A stretch of DNA of 64,000 nucleotides from Mariniflexile sp. TRM1-10 (lineage in GTDB: Bacteria; Bacteroidota; Bacteroidia; Flavobacteriales; Flavobacteriaceae), in the NCBI RefSeq assembly GCF_003425985.1, contig NZ_CP022985.1, forward strand, positions 3,146,001 through 3,210,000, in the 5' to 3' direction. A program made the translations under genes and the position numbers. Shown piece after piece: positions 54,319-63,419 of the stretch. Position 1 is the stretch's first letter; each line of letters starts with the position of its first letter. The notes beneath the pieces were generated by a model. It had not been told where the DNA came from. It worked only from the letters and a program-made list of their open reading frames with translations, and ran no database searches.

Positions 54319-55731
54319 TCCTAAAAAGGAAAGGAATCCGTTTAAGATTAAAATAAAGAATCCGAAATCAAAATCGAGCCATTTTAAGCTATTTATACTT
54401 ATTATATAAGATAATATAGGCGATAGAATAGCTATAACGGGTACTAATTTATCTTTAACCTGCCATTTTGTAAAGAGTCCAAAACTGTAAAGACCTAAAA
54501 GTGGTCCATAGGTATAACCTGCAAAAACAAATAGTTTGGCTATAACACTTTCATCTTTAATAATATATTTAAACGCTACAATAACCAATATTAGTAATAG
54601 GGAAATTAAGATGTGAATTTGCTTTCTTATGGTAATTTGTTTTGCCGTATCGTATTTTTTTTCGATGTCTAGAATATCTATACTAAATGATGTTGTTAAG
54701 GCTGTTAATGCACTGTCGGCACTACTATAAGCAGCGGCAATTAGGCCAATAAGAAAGAAAATAAAAATGCCAACACCCAAATGGTTTTTTGCAAGTATGG
54801 GGAACAGTGCGTCTTTGTGTGCATCAATACCAAGTTGTTGGGCATATACAGTTAAAAGTAAACCTAAACTTAAAAAAATAAAATTGACAATCGTTAAAAC
54901 AATCGTAAACCAAAACATGTTTTTTTGTGCATCTTTAAGCGATTTACATGTTAAGTTTTTTTGCATCATATCTTGATCCAAACCTGTCATTACTATTGCT
55001 ATAAATGCGCCAGAAATAAACTGTTTCCAAAAGTAATTTTCAGACTTATAATCATCAAAGAAGAAGGTTTTAGACAAATCACTATCTAAAATATAGCCTA
55101 AAAGATTACCGCCGCTTATGCCCAAATCGGTACTAACATAATAAATGGAAACCCCTACAGCAATAAGCATAAATAGGGTTTGAAGCGTATCGGTCCAAAT
55201 AATGGTTTTTATACCCGATTTAAACGTGTACAGCCAAATTAATGCTACAGTTATGGTCACCGTTTGCCAAAATTGGATGCCTAATTCGTCAAACAATATT
55301 ATTTGTAACACATTTGCAACGAGATACAACCTAAAACTAGAACCAACAACACGGGAAATTAAAAAAAACGACGCTCCGGTTTTATAAGCATAGTTTCCAA
55401 AGCGTTCTTCCAAATAGGTGTAAATAGATGTTAAATTGAGTTTATAATACAAAGGGAGTAACACGGTTCCAATTACCAAGTAGCCTACTATATAGCCAAA
55501 AACTACTTGCATATAGCTGAATTGCGAAGCTTCAATCCAACCAGGAACCGAAATAAAAGTAACCCCAGATAGTGAAGCACCAATCATTCCAAAAGCCACT
55601 AAATACCATGGAGCCGATTTGTTCGCTTTGAAAAAAGCATCGTTAGAGTTTTCTTTTCCAGTGAAATAGGATATGATAATAAGCATTCCAAAATAGGCAG
55701 CAATAAGTAGAATGATTTGTGTAGCGCTCAT
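54289..55731 (-). CDS. sodium:solute symporter (SSS family)
   Basis: 480 aa, about 13 TM helices. Family features: ASLSGVTFISVPGWI (about 53-67), TGLDQDMMQKNLTC and AAYSSADSALTALTTSF. Couples Na+ to uptake of a sugar, organic acid or amino acid; not resolvable. Convergent overlap of 30 nt with the CoA-binding gene. Confidence 0.9.
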   Translation of the reverse strand: MSATQIILLIAAYFGMLIIISYFTGKENSNDAFFKANKSAPWYLVAFGMIGASLSGVTFISVPGWIEASQFSYMQVVFGYIVGYLVIGTVLLPLYYKLNLTSIYTYLEERFGNYAYKTGASFFLISRVVGSSFRLYLVANVLQIILFDELGIQFWQTVTITVALIWLYTFKSGIKTIIWTDTLQTLFMLIAVGVSIYYVSTDLGISGGNLLGYILDSDLSKTFFFDDYKSENYFWKQFISGAFIAIVMTGLDQDMMQKNLTCKSLKDAQKNMFWFTIVLTIVNFIFLSLGLLLTVYAQQLGIDAHKDALFPILAKNHLGVGIFIFFLIGLIAAAYSSADSALTALTTSFSIDILDIEKKYDTAKQITIRKQIHILISLLLILVIVAFKYIIKDESVIAKLFVFAGYTYGPLLGLYSFGLFTKWQVKDKLVPVIAILSPILSYIISINSLKWLDFDFGFFILILNGFLSFLGLILIRRKQH

Positions 55732-55844
55732 GTGTTTAGATTAGGTAGCCAAAATACAAAATTAAAACAGTTTCTTGGAATGCATATTTATTCTTTTGTA
55801 TTGCATTCTTTAAGTTGTGCCAAAAAGTGTTAAATTCGCAGTCT

Positions 55845-56462
55845 ATGGAATTCTCTTCAAAATTACTTGAACGTGCTGTTAACGAAATGTCGCAATTGCC
55901 AGGGATTGGTAAACGCACCGCTTTGCGTTTGGTGTTGCATCTGTTAAAGCAGCCTAAAGAGCAAACAACGGCATTATCTGAAGCTTTGCAAACCATGCGG
56001 AATGATGTCAAGTTTTGTAAATCGTGCCATAATATTAGTGATGTCGATTTATGTGAAATTTGCTCAAACCCTAATAGGGATGAAACCCTTGTTTGTGTGG
56101 TAGAAGATATTCGTGATGTTATGGCCATTGAAAACACCAGTTCCTTTAAAGGTCTTTACCATGTTTTAGGAGGTAAAATTTCGCCTATGGATGGTATCGG
56201 TCCACACGATTTAAATATTGTTTCATTGGTAAACAAAGTAAAAGAAGGCAAAATAAAAGAACTTATTTTTGCGTTAAGCTCTACAATGGAAGGCGATACC
56301 ACCAATTTTTATATTTTTAAACAAATTCAGGAGTACCAAGTTTTTACATCAACCATTGCTAGAGGCATTTCGGTTGGCGATGAATTGGAATATGCCGATG
56401 AGATTACCCTTGGAAGAAGTATAGTTAATAGAGTGCCGTTTGAATCTTCTTTAAAACTATAA
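55845..56462 (+). CDS. recR: recombination protein RecR
   Basis: 205 aa from the ATG at 55845 ([12 protein letters not shown]); an upstream in-frame start at 55815 adds 10 residues not seen in homologues. HhH motif ([12 protein letters not shown]), zinc finger C58, C61, C70, C73, and Toprim domain ([12 protein letters not shown]). Works with RecO/RecF in gap repair. Followed by the glycosyltransferase 7 nt later. Confidence 0.96.
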   Translation: MEFSSKLLERAVNEMSQLPGIGKRTALRLVLHLLKQPKEQTTALSEALQTMRNDVKFCKSCHNISDVDLCEICSNPNRDETLVCVVEDIRDVMAIENTSSFKGLYHVLGGKISPMDGIGPHDLNIVSLVNKVKEGKIKELIFALSSTMEGDTTNFYIFKQIQEYQVFTSTIARGISVGDELEYADEITLGRSIVNRVPFESSLKL

Positions 56463-56469
56463 TGATCTT

Positions 56470-57570
56470 TTGAAGTTATCTATTGTTATACTAAATTATA
56501 ATGTCCGTTACTTTTTAGAACTCTGTATAAAAAGTGTACAAGCGGCAATCGAAACTATTGATGCAGAAATTATTGTAGTCGATAATAATTCTGAAGATGG
56601 TAGTTGCCAAATGGTGAAAGATTTATTTCCCGAAATTACACTAATAGAAAACAAAGAGAATTTTGGGTTTTCAAAAGGAAATAATATAGGTGTCTCTCAG
56701 GCAAAAGGCGAGTATTTGTGCATTTTAAACCCAGATACGGTTGTTGCAGAAGACACGTTTACATTACTTTTAAGCTTTGCTGAAAGTAAGGAAAAAATAG
56801 GGATTGTAGGATGTAGGCTTATAAATGGATCTGGTGTTTTTCTGCCAGAAAGCAAACGAAATATTCCTTATATAAATGCGGCATTTAAAAAAGTATATGG
56901 AAATTCAGAAGCCTATTATGCCAATCATTTAAATGAAAATGAGATAGGGAAAACCGATATTTTAGTTGGTGCTTTTATGTTGATGAAACGAGATTTATAT
57001 CATAAGGTAAAAGGGTTTGATGAAGATTATTTTATGTATGGTGAAGATATCGATTTGTCTTATAAAGTATTAAAATCGGGTTACGAGAATTACTATTTTG
57101 GAGCTACAACGATCATTCATTACAAAGGAGAAAGTACATTAAAAGACAAATTTTATGCACGTCGTTTTTATGGTGCCATGCAAATATTCTATAAAAAGCA
57201 CTTTAAGAAAAACCTGTTGTTTGACATGTTTGTTTGGCTTGGTATTAGGGTGGTTTATTTGTTTAGAAAATTGCCTGTAGCCAAAGAAAAACGTATTAGT
57301 GGTTATGTTTTTATTTCAGATAAAATGAATGATGCTTTGCAACTAGCATTACCAAAAAAGCTAAGTTTAAAGTCGAATTTAAACACCCTTGAAAATGGAA
57401 CAGAGGTTATTTTTGATGCTAATAAGCTGAGTTATAAAGAAATTATAGTAATGATGAGTGACACTAAAAAAGATAAATCCATTACCTACAAAATACTACC
57501 AAAGCAGGCTAACTTTATACTTGGAAGCGATAACACCATAAGTAGAGGTGAAATTGTTGTTTTAAATTAG
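56470..57570 (+). CDS. glycosyltransferase family 2
   Basis: 366 aa starting with TTG (LSIVILNYNVRYFLE); no ATG is usable, because the one at 56463 meets a stop. GT-A fold: D38 in VVDNNSEDG, DxD-like NPDT at 87-90, GFDEDYFMYGEDIDL acid motif (about 195-210). Resembles rhamnosyl/dTDP-sugar transferases of surface polysaccharides. Likely cotranscribed with recR. Confidence 0.88.
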   Translation: MKLSIVILNYNVRYFLELCIKSVQAAIETIDAEIIVVDNNSEDGSCQMVKDLFPEITLIENKENFGFSKGNNIGVSQAKGEYLCILNPDTVVAEDTFTLLLSFAESKEKIGIVGCRLINGSGVFLPESKRNIPYINAAFKKVYGNSEAYYANHLNENEIGKTDILVGAFMLMKRDLYHKVKGFDEDYFMYGEDIDLSYKVLKSGYENYYFGATTIIHYKGESTLKDKFYARRFYGAMQIFYKKHFKKNLLFDMFVWLGIRVVYLFRKLPVAKEKRISGYVFISDKMNDALQLALPKKLSLKSNLNTLENGTEVIFDANKLSYKEIIVMMSDTKKDKSITYKILPKQANFILGSDNTISRGEIVVLN

Positions 57571-57655
57571 TTTTGTTATAAATAATTTAAAAAAATCAAT
57601 GTTTTTTAATTAATTTTGCAAGCGGAAAATAGAAAAGAAGTATTACGTTATTGAT

Positions 57656-58987
57656 ATGGCAAAGTTTGAACTTAAATTACCCAAAATGGGAGAAAGTGTT
57701 GCAGAGGCGACTATAACATCTTGGTTAAAAGAAGTTGGAGATACAATAGAACTTGATGAAGCAGTATTGGAAATCGCAACCGATAAAGTGGATAGCGAAG
57801 TACCAAGTGAAGTGGATGGTATTTTAGTTGAGAAATTTTTTAATGTAGATGATATTGTTCAAGTTGGGCAAACAATTGCAATCATTCAAACGGAAGATGA
57901 TGAAGATGGTACTATTGAAGAAGTTTCAGAAACACCTTCAAACGAATCTCCTGTAGAAGAAGAAAAAGCCGCAGCGTTTGTAAGTCAATCTATTGCTATA
58001 GCTAAAGAAACAGCGACACCTGTAGTTTCAAGTGAAGATCGTTTTTATTCGCCCTTGGTTAAAAATATAGCTAAAGAAGAAGGCGTTTCGCAGCAAGAAC
58101 TCGATAGTATTGTTGGGACCGGCATTGATAATCGTGTTACAAAAAATGATATTCTAAACTATATTCAAAATAAATCTGGTAAAACCGAAACAGGAATACC
58201 TGAAACTGAAGCTCCGGCTGTTAAAACCATTCAACCTGAAAAACAAAAACCAACTCCAACGCCAGTTGTAGTAAGTGGTGAAGATGAAATTATTGAAATG
58301 ACCAGAATGGGCAAACTTATTGCACATCACATGGTAGAATCGGTTCAAACATCAGCGCACGTTCAAAGTTTTATTGAAGCTGATGTTACCAAAATTTGGA
58401 ACTGGAGAAATAAAGTAAAAGATGCGTTTTTAAAACGTGAAGGTGAAAATTTAACCTTTACGCCCATTTTTATGGAAGCAGTGGCTAAAGCACTTCGCGA
58501 TTTTCCAATGATGAATATTTCCATACAAGGAGATACGATTGTTAAAAAGAAAAATATCAATTTAGGAATGGCTGCATCGTTGGCGGATGGGAATTTAATT
58601 GTGCCGGTTATTAAAAATGCCGACCAGCTTAATCTAGTAGGCATGACCAAACAAGTTAACGATTTGGCAAATCGTGCACGAGCCAACCAACTGAAACCCG
58701 ACGATATACAAGGTGGTACTTATACAGTAACCAATGTAGGTACCTTTGGCAGCATTATGGGAACACCTATTATTAACCAGCCACAAGTCGGTATTTTGGC
58801 ATTGGGAGCTATACGTAAAGTACCTGCAGTGATTGAAACCAACGAAGGGGATTTTATAGGTATCCGTTACCGCATGTTTTTATCGCACTCTTACGACCAC
58901 CGTGTGGTAAATGGTGCCTTAGGAGGGCAATTTGTAAAAGCCGTTAAAGATTACCTGGAAGCTTGGGATAGTAATAGGGAAATATAA
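57656..58987 (+). CDS. dihydrolipoyl acyltransferase (E2) of a 2-oxo acid dehydrogenase complex
   Basis: 443 aa. Lipoyl domain with K44 in ATDKVDSE, peripheral-subunit-binding domain (about 133-165), catalytic domain (about 215-443). Active-site motif reads SYDHRVVNGALGG: H415 kept, the usual Asp of HxxxDG is Asn419. Full-length and otherwise normal, so likely active with altered catalysis, or a lineage feature. Branched-chain or pyruvate type unresolved; no E1/E3 gene adjacent. Confidence 0.9.
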   Translation: MAKFELKLPKMGESVAEATITSWLKEVGDTIELDEAVLEIATDKVDSEVPSEVDGILVEKFFNVDDIVQVGQTIAIIQTEDDEDGTIEEVSETPSNESPVEEEKAAAFVSQSIAIAKETATPVVSSEDRFYSPLVKNIAKEEGVSQQELDSIVGTGIDNRVTKNDILNYIQNKSGKTETGIPETEAPAVKTIQPEKQKPTPTPVVVSGEDEIIEMTRMGKLIAHHMVESVQTSAHVQSFIEADVTKIWNWRNKVKDAFLKREGENLTFTPIFMEAVAKALRDFPMMNISIQGDTIVKKKNINLGMAASLADGNLIVPVIKNADQLNLVGMTKQVNDLANRARANQLKPDDIQGGTYTVTNVGTFGSIMGTPIINQPQVGILALGAIRKVPAVIETNEGDFIGIRYRMFLSHSYDHRVVNGALGGQFVKAVKDYLEAWDSNREI

Positions 58988-59009
58988 ATTCCTGCGGAGG
59001 CAGGAATCT
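58988..59009 (+). repeat. ATTCC...GGAATCT hairpin repeat, copy d
   Basis: ATTCCTGC-GGAG-GCAGGAAT then CT, starting on the first base after the E2 stop codon. Same orientation relative to its gene as the other copies. Confidence 0.85.
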
Positions 59010-59309
59010 CAATAAAGAATTTTTTTTAAACGAACTATCCTCGCAGAGCCACAGAGGTATTTCGCTCGTTTCATTTTGGCTTTTGGGCCAAAAATCAAAA
59101 TTCTCTATTTGGATTCCCATTTTCACGGGAAATCGAAGATTCGACGAAGTCAATGACAATTTCAACGAAAACCTCGACGCAAACGTCGAGGAATTCTTTT
59201 CGATCAAAATAAATTTTAAAAGACGAATCCAATTTATTAAAAGGTTGGGTTTCCTTATTTTTGTAATTGTCTATTTAAAGACAAATTATTCAACAGAAAA
59301 ATAAAACTA
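59010..59309. other. gene-free region with further hairpins
   Basis: No credible gene. Contains GATTCCC/GGGAAATC (59112-59134) and a perfect 8-bp hairpin CCTCGACG-CAAA-CGTCGAGG (59172-59191), plus an A/T-rich leader for the exonuclease. Confidence 0.55.
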
Positions 59310-60086
59310 ATGAATTTAAACCTCACCAAACCCATTTGTTTTTTCGACCTAGAAACAACAGGTGTAAATATAACCACCGACCGCATTGTTGAAATTGCTA
59401 TTTTAAAAGTGCACCCTAACGGAAAGGAAGAAAGCAAAACATGGTTGGTAAATCCAGAAATGATCATTCCAAATGAAGTGATAGCTATTCATGGCATAAC
59501 AAACGAAGATGTTGCAGATAAACCAACATTTAAGGAAGTTGCCAAAGATATTTATAACATGATTAAAGATTCCGACTTAGGAGGTTTTAATTCAAACAGG
59601 TTTGATATTCCACTATTGGCAGAAGAATTATTGCGTGCTGAGGTAGATTTCGATATGAAAAACCGTGTAGCGGTAGATGTGCAAACCATTTTTCATAAAA
59701 TGGAACAACGTACCTTAAGTGCCGCCTATAAGTTTTATTGCCATGAAGAGCTAGAAGGCGCACATGGAGCAGAAGCAGATACCAGGGCAACTTACGAGGT
59801 ACTAAAAGCACAAATAGCTAAGTATGATGAAATAGAAAACGATACGAAGTTTTTAGCAGAGTTCAGCTCTAGAAAGCAATTTGCAGATTTTGCAGGCTTT
59901 ATAGTTTATAACAAACAAGGCGAAGAATGTTTTTCATTCGGAAAGCACAAAGGTAAGTTAGTTACCGAAGTTTTAGAAGCCGAACCGGGGTATTTTGGAT
60001 GGTTGTTAAATGCCGATTTCCCATTGTACACAAAAAAAGTATTAACAGCTATAAAACTTAGAAGTTTTAATAATAAATTAGGATAG
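59310..60086 (+). CDS. DnaQ-like DEDDh 3'-5' exonuclease
   Basis: 258 aa. Exo I D13/E15 (FFDLETTG), Exo II near NSNRFDIPLL, Exo III H and D in HGAEADTRAT. Proofreading-type DEDDh fold like DNA polymerase III epsilon, with a C-terminal extension (about 180-258, FGKHKGKLVTEVL) as in the PolC/DinG-like stand-alone exonucleases of this phylum. Substrate DNA or RNA not fixed. Confidence 0.85.
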   Translation: MNLNLTKPICFFDLETTGVNITTDRIVEIAILKVHPNGKEESKTWLVNPEMIIPNEVIAIHGITNEDVADKPTFKEVAKDIYNMIKDSDLGGFNSNRFDIPLLAEELLRAEVDFDMKNRVAVDVQTIFHKMEQRTLSAAYKFYCHEELEGAHGAEADTRATYEVLKAQIAKYDEIENDTKFLAEFSSRKQFADFAGFIVYNKQGEECFSFGKHKGKLVTEVLEAEPGYFGWLLNADFPLYTKKVLTAIKLRSFNNKLG

Positions 60087-60186
60087 AAGCCGCAGTATTC
60101 AGTAACAGTTTTCAGTTGACATGGATAAATGTTCGTGTATTCGTGGCAAATCAACTTAACAGCAAACAACCTTTCAACAAACGATA

Positions 60187-60798
60187 ATGAAAATCATCTG
60201 TATTGGTCGTAATTACACCGAACATATCAAAGAATTGGAAAACGAAAAACCAACAGATCCGGTGGTGTTTTTAAAACCGGACACGTCTATTCTGTTGAAA
60301 AAACAACCTTTTTTCATTCCCGATTTTTCAAATGATGTACATTATGAGGTGGAGATTTTGGTTAAAATCAATAAAATAGGAAAGTATATCGATAAAAAAT
60401 TTGCACACAAGTATTATGATGAAATTGGGTTGGGGATTGATTTTACGGCACGTGATTTACAAAGCGAATTAAAAGCAAAAGGATTGCCTTGGGAAAAAGC
60501 AAAATCGTTTGATGGCGCTGCTGTTGTAGGTAAGTGGTTACCGGTTTCAGATTTTAAAGATGTCAATGCGATTGAATTTTCTTTAAAAAAAAATGAAAAT
60601 ATTGTACAATTAGGAAATACAAGCCACATGCTTTGGAAAATTGATGAATTAATAGAATATGTGTCAAAATATTTTACTTTAAAGATTGGAGATATTATAT
60701 TTACGGGAACTCCTGCGGGAGTAGGCAAAGTATTTGCAAATGATAAACTTAAAGGATTTATAGAAGATAAAGAAATGTTCTCAATAACAATAAAATAA
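60187..60798 (+). CDS. fumarylacetoacetate hydrolase family protein
   Basis: 203 aa FAH-fold. Metal-site residues sit in VHYEVEILVKI and in the GIDFTARDLQ region, with the signature GDIIFTGTPAGVGKV near the C-terminus. Compact form like YcgM/oxaloacetate-tautomerase-type enzymes acting on small 2-oxo acids. Stop is immediately followed by the Hpt gene. Confidence 0.88.
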   Translation: MKIICIGRNYTEHIKELENEKPTDPVVFLKPDTSILLKKQPFFIPDFSNDVHYEVEILVKINKIGKYIDKKFAHKYYDEIGLGIDFTARDLQSELKAKGLPWEKAKSFDGAAVVGKWLPVSDFKDVNAIEFSLKKNENIVQLGNTSHMLWKIDELIEYVSKYFTLKIGDIIFTGTPAGVGKVFANDKLKGFIEDKEMFSITIK

Positions 60799-61140
60799 AT
60801 GGAACGACATTACAAATTATTTAGGGTACGCGAGTTAGCAGATAACGATGAAGATTTTATTGCGACTTTAGCCGAAGCTTTTTTGGAAGAAGTGCCAGAA
60901 GACGCCGAACGACTAAAAAAAGCGGTTGCAGAAAAAGATTATCATACGACTTATCAAGCGGCGCATAAAATGAAACCAACTGTCGATTTATTCGAATTAG
61001 GGGTGCTTGATACTTTAATTGAAGTCCAAGATTGGGGAAAATTTGAAAAAAGGGATTTAGATATTTCTTCTCAATTGGCTATTGTTATTTCGGCTGTTGA
61101 TAATGCTGTAGCTGAAATAAAATCAGATTTTAATTTATAA
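60799..61140 (+). CDS. Hpt domain phosphotransfer protein
   Basis: 113 aa four-helix Hpt protein, phosphoacceptor H56 in AAHKMKPTVDLF. Shuttles phosphate between hybrid kinases and response regulators; the partners are elsewhere. It starts directly after the FAH stop and its stop overlaps the cinA start by 1 nt (TAATG), so FAH-hpt-cinA form an operon. Confidence 0.85.
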   Translation: MERHYKLFRVRELADNDEDFIATLAEAFLEEVPEDAERLKKAVAEKDYHTTYQAAHKMKPTVDLFELGVLDTLIEVQDWGKFEKRDLDISSQLAIVISAVDNAVAEIKSDFNL

Positions 61141-62390
61141 TGCTAGCCGAAATAATCACCATAGGCGATGAGCTTTTAATTGGTCAAGTTATTGATACCA
61201 ATTCTGCGTTTATAGCAAAACATCTTAACAAAATAGGGATTTCCGTTTACCAAATAACATCGGTTCAAGACGATAAAGCACATATCCTTAAAGCCTTAAA
61301 AGATGCCGAGAATCATGTAGACATCGTTATTCTTACAGGTGGTTTGGGGCCAACAAAAGACGATATTACCAAAAAAACCATCGCCGAATATTTTAATGAT
61401 ACATTAGTAAAAGACGATTCGATTATAGAAAATATTGAAGAGCTCTGGAAACATTATACTGGTGGTTTATTACTTCAAGTAAATCGCGATCAGGCGCTTG
61501 TACCTTCAAAAGCAAAAGTGCTTATGAACAAATTGGGTACAGCTCCAGGTATGTGGATGGAAAAAGACCATAAAGTTTTTATATCACTTCCAGGAGTACC
61601 TTACGAAATGAATGCCTTAGTTGAAGAAGCGGTGATTCCAAAGCTAAAGGAAAAATATAATTGCCCATATATTTTACATAAAACCTTATTGGTATATGGT
61701 ATAGGTGAAAGTGCCTTGGCAGAACGCATTGAAGCATGGGAAGATACTTTGCCAAAACATATTAAATTAGCCTATTTACCAAGTTTAGGAAAAATGAGGT
61801 TGCGTTTATCGGCAAAAGGATCCAATGTTCAGGAAGTAATCAATAGTGTTCAAAATGAACTTGATAAAGTCATCCCATTAATAAAAAACGAGTTTGCAGG
61901 TTTTGAAGAAGAAGACGGTTCTGTAGAAGTTGTTATTGCAAAACAGTTAAATAAATTAGGAAAAACCTTAGCTATTGCCGAAAGTTGTACGGGCGGCATG
62001 ATTGCAGAACAATTTACGACACATCCTGGGGCTTCGGCTTTTTTTAAAGGTGGCGTAGTAACCTATTCAACTGAATCTAAAATGAATGTTTTAGGTGTTT
62101 CAAAAGCAGATATAGATGCCTTTTCGGTGGTAAGTGCTCAAGTGGCAGAGACTATGGCTAGTAATGCACTGCGATTATTCCAGTCAGATTTCGCTGTGGC
62201 AACCACAGGAAATGCAGGGCCTACCAAAGGTGATTCAGAAGCAGAAGTAGGAACGGTTTTTATTGCCATTGCTACAAAAAATGGTGTGTATTCAGAAAAG
62301 TTTATGCTAGGAAATCACCGTATAAAAGTGATAAGTAAGGCGGTAAATAAAGCTTTGGAAATGCTTCTGAAAGAAATTTTTAAAAATTGA
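61140..62390 (+). CDS. cinA: CinA family protein
   Basis: 416 aa. N-terminal MoCF-like domain (ITIGDELLIGQVIDTNS, TGGLGPTKDD; about 1-165) and C-terminal CinA amidohydrolase (LAIAESCTGGMIAEQFT to the end). Nicotinamide-nucleotide amidase/ADP-ribose pyrophosphatase function in NAD recycling by family. Full-length. 1-nt overlap with the Hpt gene. Confidence 0.94.
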   Translation: MLAEIITIGDELLIGQVIDTNSAFIAKHLNKIGISVYQITSVQDDKAHILKALKDAENHVDIVILTGGLGPTKDDITKKTIAEYFNDTLVKDDSIIENIEELWKHYTGGLLLQVNRDQALVPSKAKVLMNKLGTAPGMWMEKDHKVFISLPGVPYEMNALVEEAVIPKLKEKYNCPYILHKTLLVYGIGESALAERIEAWEDTLPKHIKLAYLPSLGKMRLRLSAKGSNVQEVINSVQNELDKVIPLIKNEFAGFEEEDGSVEVVIAKQLNKLGKTLAIAESCTGGMIAEQFTTHPGASAFFKGGVVTYSTESKMNVLGVSKADIDAFSVVSAQVAETMASNALRLFQSDFAVATTGNAGPTKGDSEAEVGTVFIAIATKNGVYSEKFMLGNHRIKVISKAVNKALEMLLKEIFKN

Positions 62391-62401
62391 TAAAAATTAG
62401 G

Positions 62402-62431
62402 TTGTCATAATACAAAGAATTTGTATATTTG
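62402..62431 (+). promoter_or_regulatory. rpmB promoter
   Basis: TTG (62402-62404), 19 nt, TATATTTG (62424-62431): perfect flavobacterial promoter; start codon 42 nt downstream. Confidence 0.85.
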
Positions 62432-62473
62432 CACCTCGATTTTAAGCAACAAAGAAATTTAAAGTTATAAATA

Positions 62474-62710
62474 ATGTCAAGAGTTTGTGAACTTACAGGT
62501 AAGAAGGCAATGGTTGGAAACAACGTGTCTCATGCAATGAATAAAACTAAACGCAAATTTAATGCGAATTTAGTGAAGAAACGTTTTTACATTCCAGAAG
62601 AAGACAGCTGGATAACTTTGAAAGTTTCTACATCTGCTCTAAAAACTATCAACAAAATAGGTATTACTGCAGCAATTAAGGATGCAAAATCTAAAGGATT
62701 TTTAAAATAA
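62474..62710 (+). CDS. rpmB: 50S ribosomal protein bL28
   Basis: 78 aa (SRVCELTGKKAMVGNNVSHA). Binds 23S rRNA near the E site. First gene of the rpmB-rpmG-DUF4295-ftsY cluster conserved in Bacteroidota. Confidence 0.98.
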   Translation: MSRVCELTGKKAMVGNNVSHAMNKTKRKFNANLVKKRFYIPEEDSWITLKVSTSALKTINKIGITAAIKDAKSKGFLK

Positions 62711-62736
62711 TAGCTGTATTTAATAAGTAAAAAGAA

Positions 62737-62919
62737 ATGGCAAAGAAAGGCAATAGAATTCAGGTAATATTAGAATGTACAGAGCATAAAGAGTCTGGGT
62801 TACCAGGAACTTCAAGATACGTTACTAAAAAGAATAAAAAGAATACGCCAGATAGAATGGAAATTAAAAAATTCAACCCTATCCTTAAGCGTATGACAGT
62901 TCATAAAGAGATAAAATAA
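62737..62919 (+). CDS. rpmG: 50S ribosomal protein bL33
   Basis: 60 aa, lacks the four-Cys zinc ribbon (C- form; only one Cys, in LECTEHKE), typical where Zn-independent bL33 is used. 26 nt after rpmB. Confidence 0.97.
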   Translation: MAKKGNRIQVILECTEHKESGLPGTSRYVTKKNKKNTPDRMEIKKFNPILKRMTVHKEIK

Positions 62920-62925
62920 TAAGTC

Positions 62926-63078
62926 ATGGCAAAGAAAACAGTAGCATCGTTACAAACATCTTCTAAAAGATTAACAAAAGCGATTAAAATGGTAAAATCA
63001 CCTAAAACAGGTGCTTACATGTTTGTTGAATCAATCATGTCTCCAGAATTTGCAGACGACTTTTTCAACAAAAAGTAA
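62926..63078 (+). CDS. DUF4295 ribosome-associated small protein
   Basis: 50 aa, MAKKTVASLQTSSKRLTKAI... ending DDFFNKK. Belongs to the DUF4295 family, conserved right after rpmG in Bacteroidota. Basic N-terminus suggests rRNA binding; its structural role is inferred. Starts 6 nt after rpmG. Confidence 0.92.
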   Translation: MAKKTVASLQTSSKRLTKAIKMVKSPKTGAYMFVESIMSPEFADDFFNKK

Positions 63079-63099
63079 AAAAAGCTTTTTAAAATATAC

Positions 63100-63132
63100 A
63101 AAGCTGCTTTCTTCATTGGAAGCAGCTTTTTT
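63100..63132 (+). terminator. terminator after DUF4295
   Basis: AAAGCTGCTT/AAGCAGCTTT with a T-run of six. Ends the rpmB-rpmG-DUF4295 transcript before ftsY. Confidence 0.85.
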
Positions 63133-63419
63133 ATGTTTATATTTGAAAGTCAATTTTCTGCCATAATAGCAGTAAAAATTAGCGGTAAGAATATTGCAAT
63201 ACCAATTTGGGAGTCACCAAAGGGGGTGGGCTTCCATTCGTAAGTTAAAATTTTAAACTTATGAATATAAATACGTCGCTATATCTTTTTTTTGAAGAAT
63301 AGAAAAGAATGCTGCTTCAAATGCGGAGCATTCACAAATTCAAAAACGTTAAGTGGTGGGTAATTCCTAACAAAATACGTATCAACAAATAAACAAATCA
63401 ACGAATAAACGTTCAATAA
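63133..63419. other. gene-free gap before ftsY
   Basis: No gene. GGGGGTGGGC-like patch at about 63223, and near 63391 the repeat also seen at 7981 and 8305 (AAACAAATCAACGAATAAAC) just before ftsY. Confidence 0.5.

Noticed and set aside
59083..59304. 73-aa plus-strand ORF
   Set aside because: Lies across hairpins and repeat-derived sequence without any family; coding signal poor.
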